Source of the DNA: an uncultured Bacteroidia bacterium
GTDB lineage: Bacteria; Bacteroidota; Bacteroidia; Bacteroidales; UBA932
DNA: 7,037 nt
Assembly (NCBI GenBank): GCA_902766985.1
Contig: CACXFP010000039.1
Span: 1-7,037 of the forward strand
Direction: 5' to 3'
In this document: positions 5,791 to 7,037 of the stretch, in pieces
Numbering within the stretch: the first letter of the stretch is position 1
Layout: the number at the start of each line of letters is the position of its first letter
Translations under genes and position numbers: made by a program
Notes under the pieces: generated by a model
The model's input: the letters and a program-made list of their open reading frames with translations, nothing else
The model's database searches: none
What the model was told of the DNA's origin: nothing

Positions 5791-7037
5791 ATGGAATCAG
5801 AAATCACTGAGAAGGCAAAGGAACTCATTGTAGACGTCTCTCCCTCCCAGGTCAACATCGCATTGATGGAAGACCACAGGTTGATAGAGCTCAACAAGGA
5901 GTCCAGCAAAGGGCACGCATTTACCGCAGGTGATGTGTTCATGGGCAAGGTCAAAAAGATCATGCCCGCCCTGAACGCGGCCTTCGTGGATATCGGAGAC
6001 GAGAAAGAGGGGTTCGTCCATTACATGGACCTGGGACTCTATTATCGCGCCTACGATGAATTCGTTCGCAAGAGCAATCAGAATTCCGACCTTCACCAGC
6101 TCTACTCGAAGATAAAGCTCGGCGTCCCCCTCGAAAAGGAAGGACGTATCGAGAGTGTCCTCAAGCCTGGCGACATGATGGTCGTACAGATTGTCAAAGA
6201 ACCGATTTCCACAAAAGGATCGCGGCTTACCGCAGAAATTTCACTGGCAGGACGCAACATCGTACTGCTCCCCTTCGCCGAGAAGGTGAGCATTTCCCAG
6301 AAAATCTCTTCAAAAGAAGAGAAAAAAAGGCTGGAGACTCTCGTCAAGAGTATCCTTCCCAAAAACTACGGCGCCATCATCAGGACGGCGGCGGAGGGCA
6401 AGAACGCAGCCATACTGGTTGCAGAGCTCAAGTCCCTCATAGAGAAATGGGAAGGTTCATGGAACAAAATCGCCTCTAAAAAGGTTATCCAGCCACTGTT
6501 TACGGAATACAGCAAGACAACCACGATCCTCAGGGACCTGCTGAATGAATCGTTCTCCGCAATCTATGTGAACGATGAGAAGGTCTGCGAGGAAGTAAGG
6601 AAGTACATCTCGCTGATTTCCCCCGATCAGGAGAAAATAGTCAGGCACTACACCGACAACAAGCCGATCTTCGATCACTTCGAGGTCAACAGGCAGATAA
6701 AGAGTTCGTTCGGCAAGGTAGTGTCCATAAAGCAGGGTGCATATCTGGTCATCGAGACTACGGAGGCCCTGAACGTGATTGACGTAAACAGCGGCATAAG
6801 GGCGAAAACAAACGACCAGGAACAGAACACCTATGAGGTCAACCGCTATGCTGCCGAGGAGATTGCCAGGCAGTTGAGACTGAGGGATATGGGGGGTATC
6901 GTTATTGTCGATTTCATCGACATGGAAACAAACGAGCACCGCAACGCCCTCTACAAATACATGGTTGAGCTCATGGAGAACGACAGGGCCAAGCACAATG
7001 TGCTGCCTCTCACCAAGTTCGGCCTGATGCAGATTAC
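5791..7037 (+). CDS. rng: RNase E/G family endoribonuclease, partial at its C-terminal end
   Basis: RNase E/G enzymes cut single-stranded A/U-rich RNA in rRNA maturation and mRNA decay and often sense a 5'-monophosphate. The window holds the first 415 residues. The S1 RNA-binding domain opens at about 46 (AGDVFMGKVKKIMPALNAAFVDIG, split here as AGDVFMGKVKK at 46-56 and AAFVDIG at 63-69) and runs to about 150, with the family-typical insertion around 85-118. The RNase H-like and DNase I-like catalytic parts follow. The metal-binding aspartates match the E. coli RNase E pair: Asp331 in ALNVIDVNSG and Asp374 in GIVIVDFIDM. The zinc-link CPxC motif would lie beyond the right edge. The ATG at 5791 is the first in frame after the hairpin and gives MESEITEKAKELIVDV, where ELIVDVSP is the usual first strand. 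The assignment to the family is firm; RNase G versus E cannot be decided without the C-terminus, so the symbol is tentative. Confidence 0.93.
   Translation, partial: MESEITEKAKELIVDVSPSQVNIALMEDHRLIELNKESSKGHAFTAGDVFMGKVKKIMPALNAAFVDIGDEKEGFVHYMDLGLYYRAYDEFVRKSNQNSDLHQLYSKIKLGVPLEKEGRIESVLKPGDMMVVQIVKEPISTKGSRLTAEISLAGRNIVLLPFAEKVSISQKISSKEEKKRLETLVKSILPKNYGAIIRTAAEGKNAAILVAELKSLIEKWEGSWNKIASKKVIQPLFTEYSKTTTILRDLLNESFSAIYVNDEKVCEEVRKYISLISPDQEKIVRHYTDNKPIFDHFEVNRQIKSSFGKVVSIKQGAYLVIETTEALNVIDVNSGIRAKTNDQEQNTYEVNRYAAEEIARQLRLRDMGGIVIVDFIDMETNEHRNALYKYMVELMENDRAKHNVLPLTKFGLMQI

Overview
This window looks like a housekeeping segment of a Bacteroidota chromosome, most likely of the Bacteroidales. 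Three things support this. A 29-codon gene encodes the Lys/Arg-rich AURKAIP1/COX24-like peptide typical of that phylum. Two promoters match the Bacteroides-type consensus (TTTG, 19-21 bases, TAnnTTTG). An HU-family gene and an RNase E/G gene follow each other in the order familiar from Bacteroidota. I cannot name a genus. I see no mobile element, CRISPR array, tRNA or rRNA.

The layout is two divergent transcription units around a compact control region at about 5073-5300. The leftward unit (minus strand) starts with lon (ATP-dependent protease), then ung (uracil-DNA glycosylase), coaD (phosphopantetheine adenylyltransferase), and an exported protein with two thioredoxin-like domains that runs off the left edge. 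The gaps are only 10, 4 and 10 bases, so the four genes are probably one operon. It would couple protein quality control, DNA repair, CoA synthesis and envelope thiol chemistry. The rightward unit (plus strand) holds an HU-family DNA-binding protein, the 29-residue basic peptide, a strong stem-loop, and an RNase E/G family endoribonuclease cut by the right edge. This side serves chromosome architecture, ribosome function and RNA processing.

The control region is the most informative non-coding part. It has a consensus promoter on each strand. A perfect 15-bp dyad sits one base upstream of the lon -33 box, and a perfect 7+6+7 dyad lies at the predicted 5' end of the HU transcript. The lon -7 box ends six bases before the ATG. 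This makes a (nearly) leaderless lon mRNA likely and argues against a start at the upstream TTG.

The genes are mostly well-known families. The points worth a second look are the two dyads, the lon leader, the hairpin before the RNase gene, the tiny ribosome-like peptide gene, and the double-thioredoxin protein. I found no convincing evidence of an entirely new multi-gene system.
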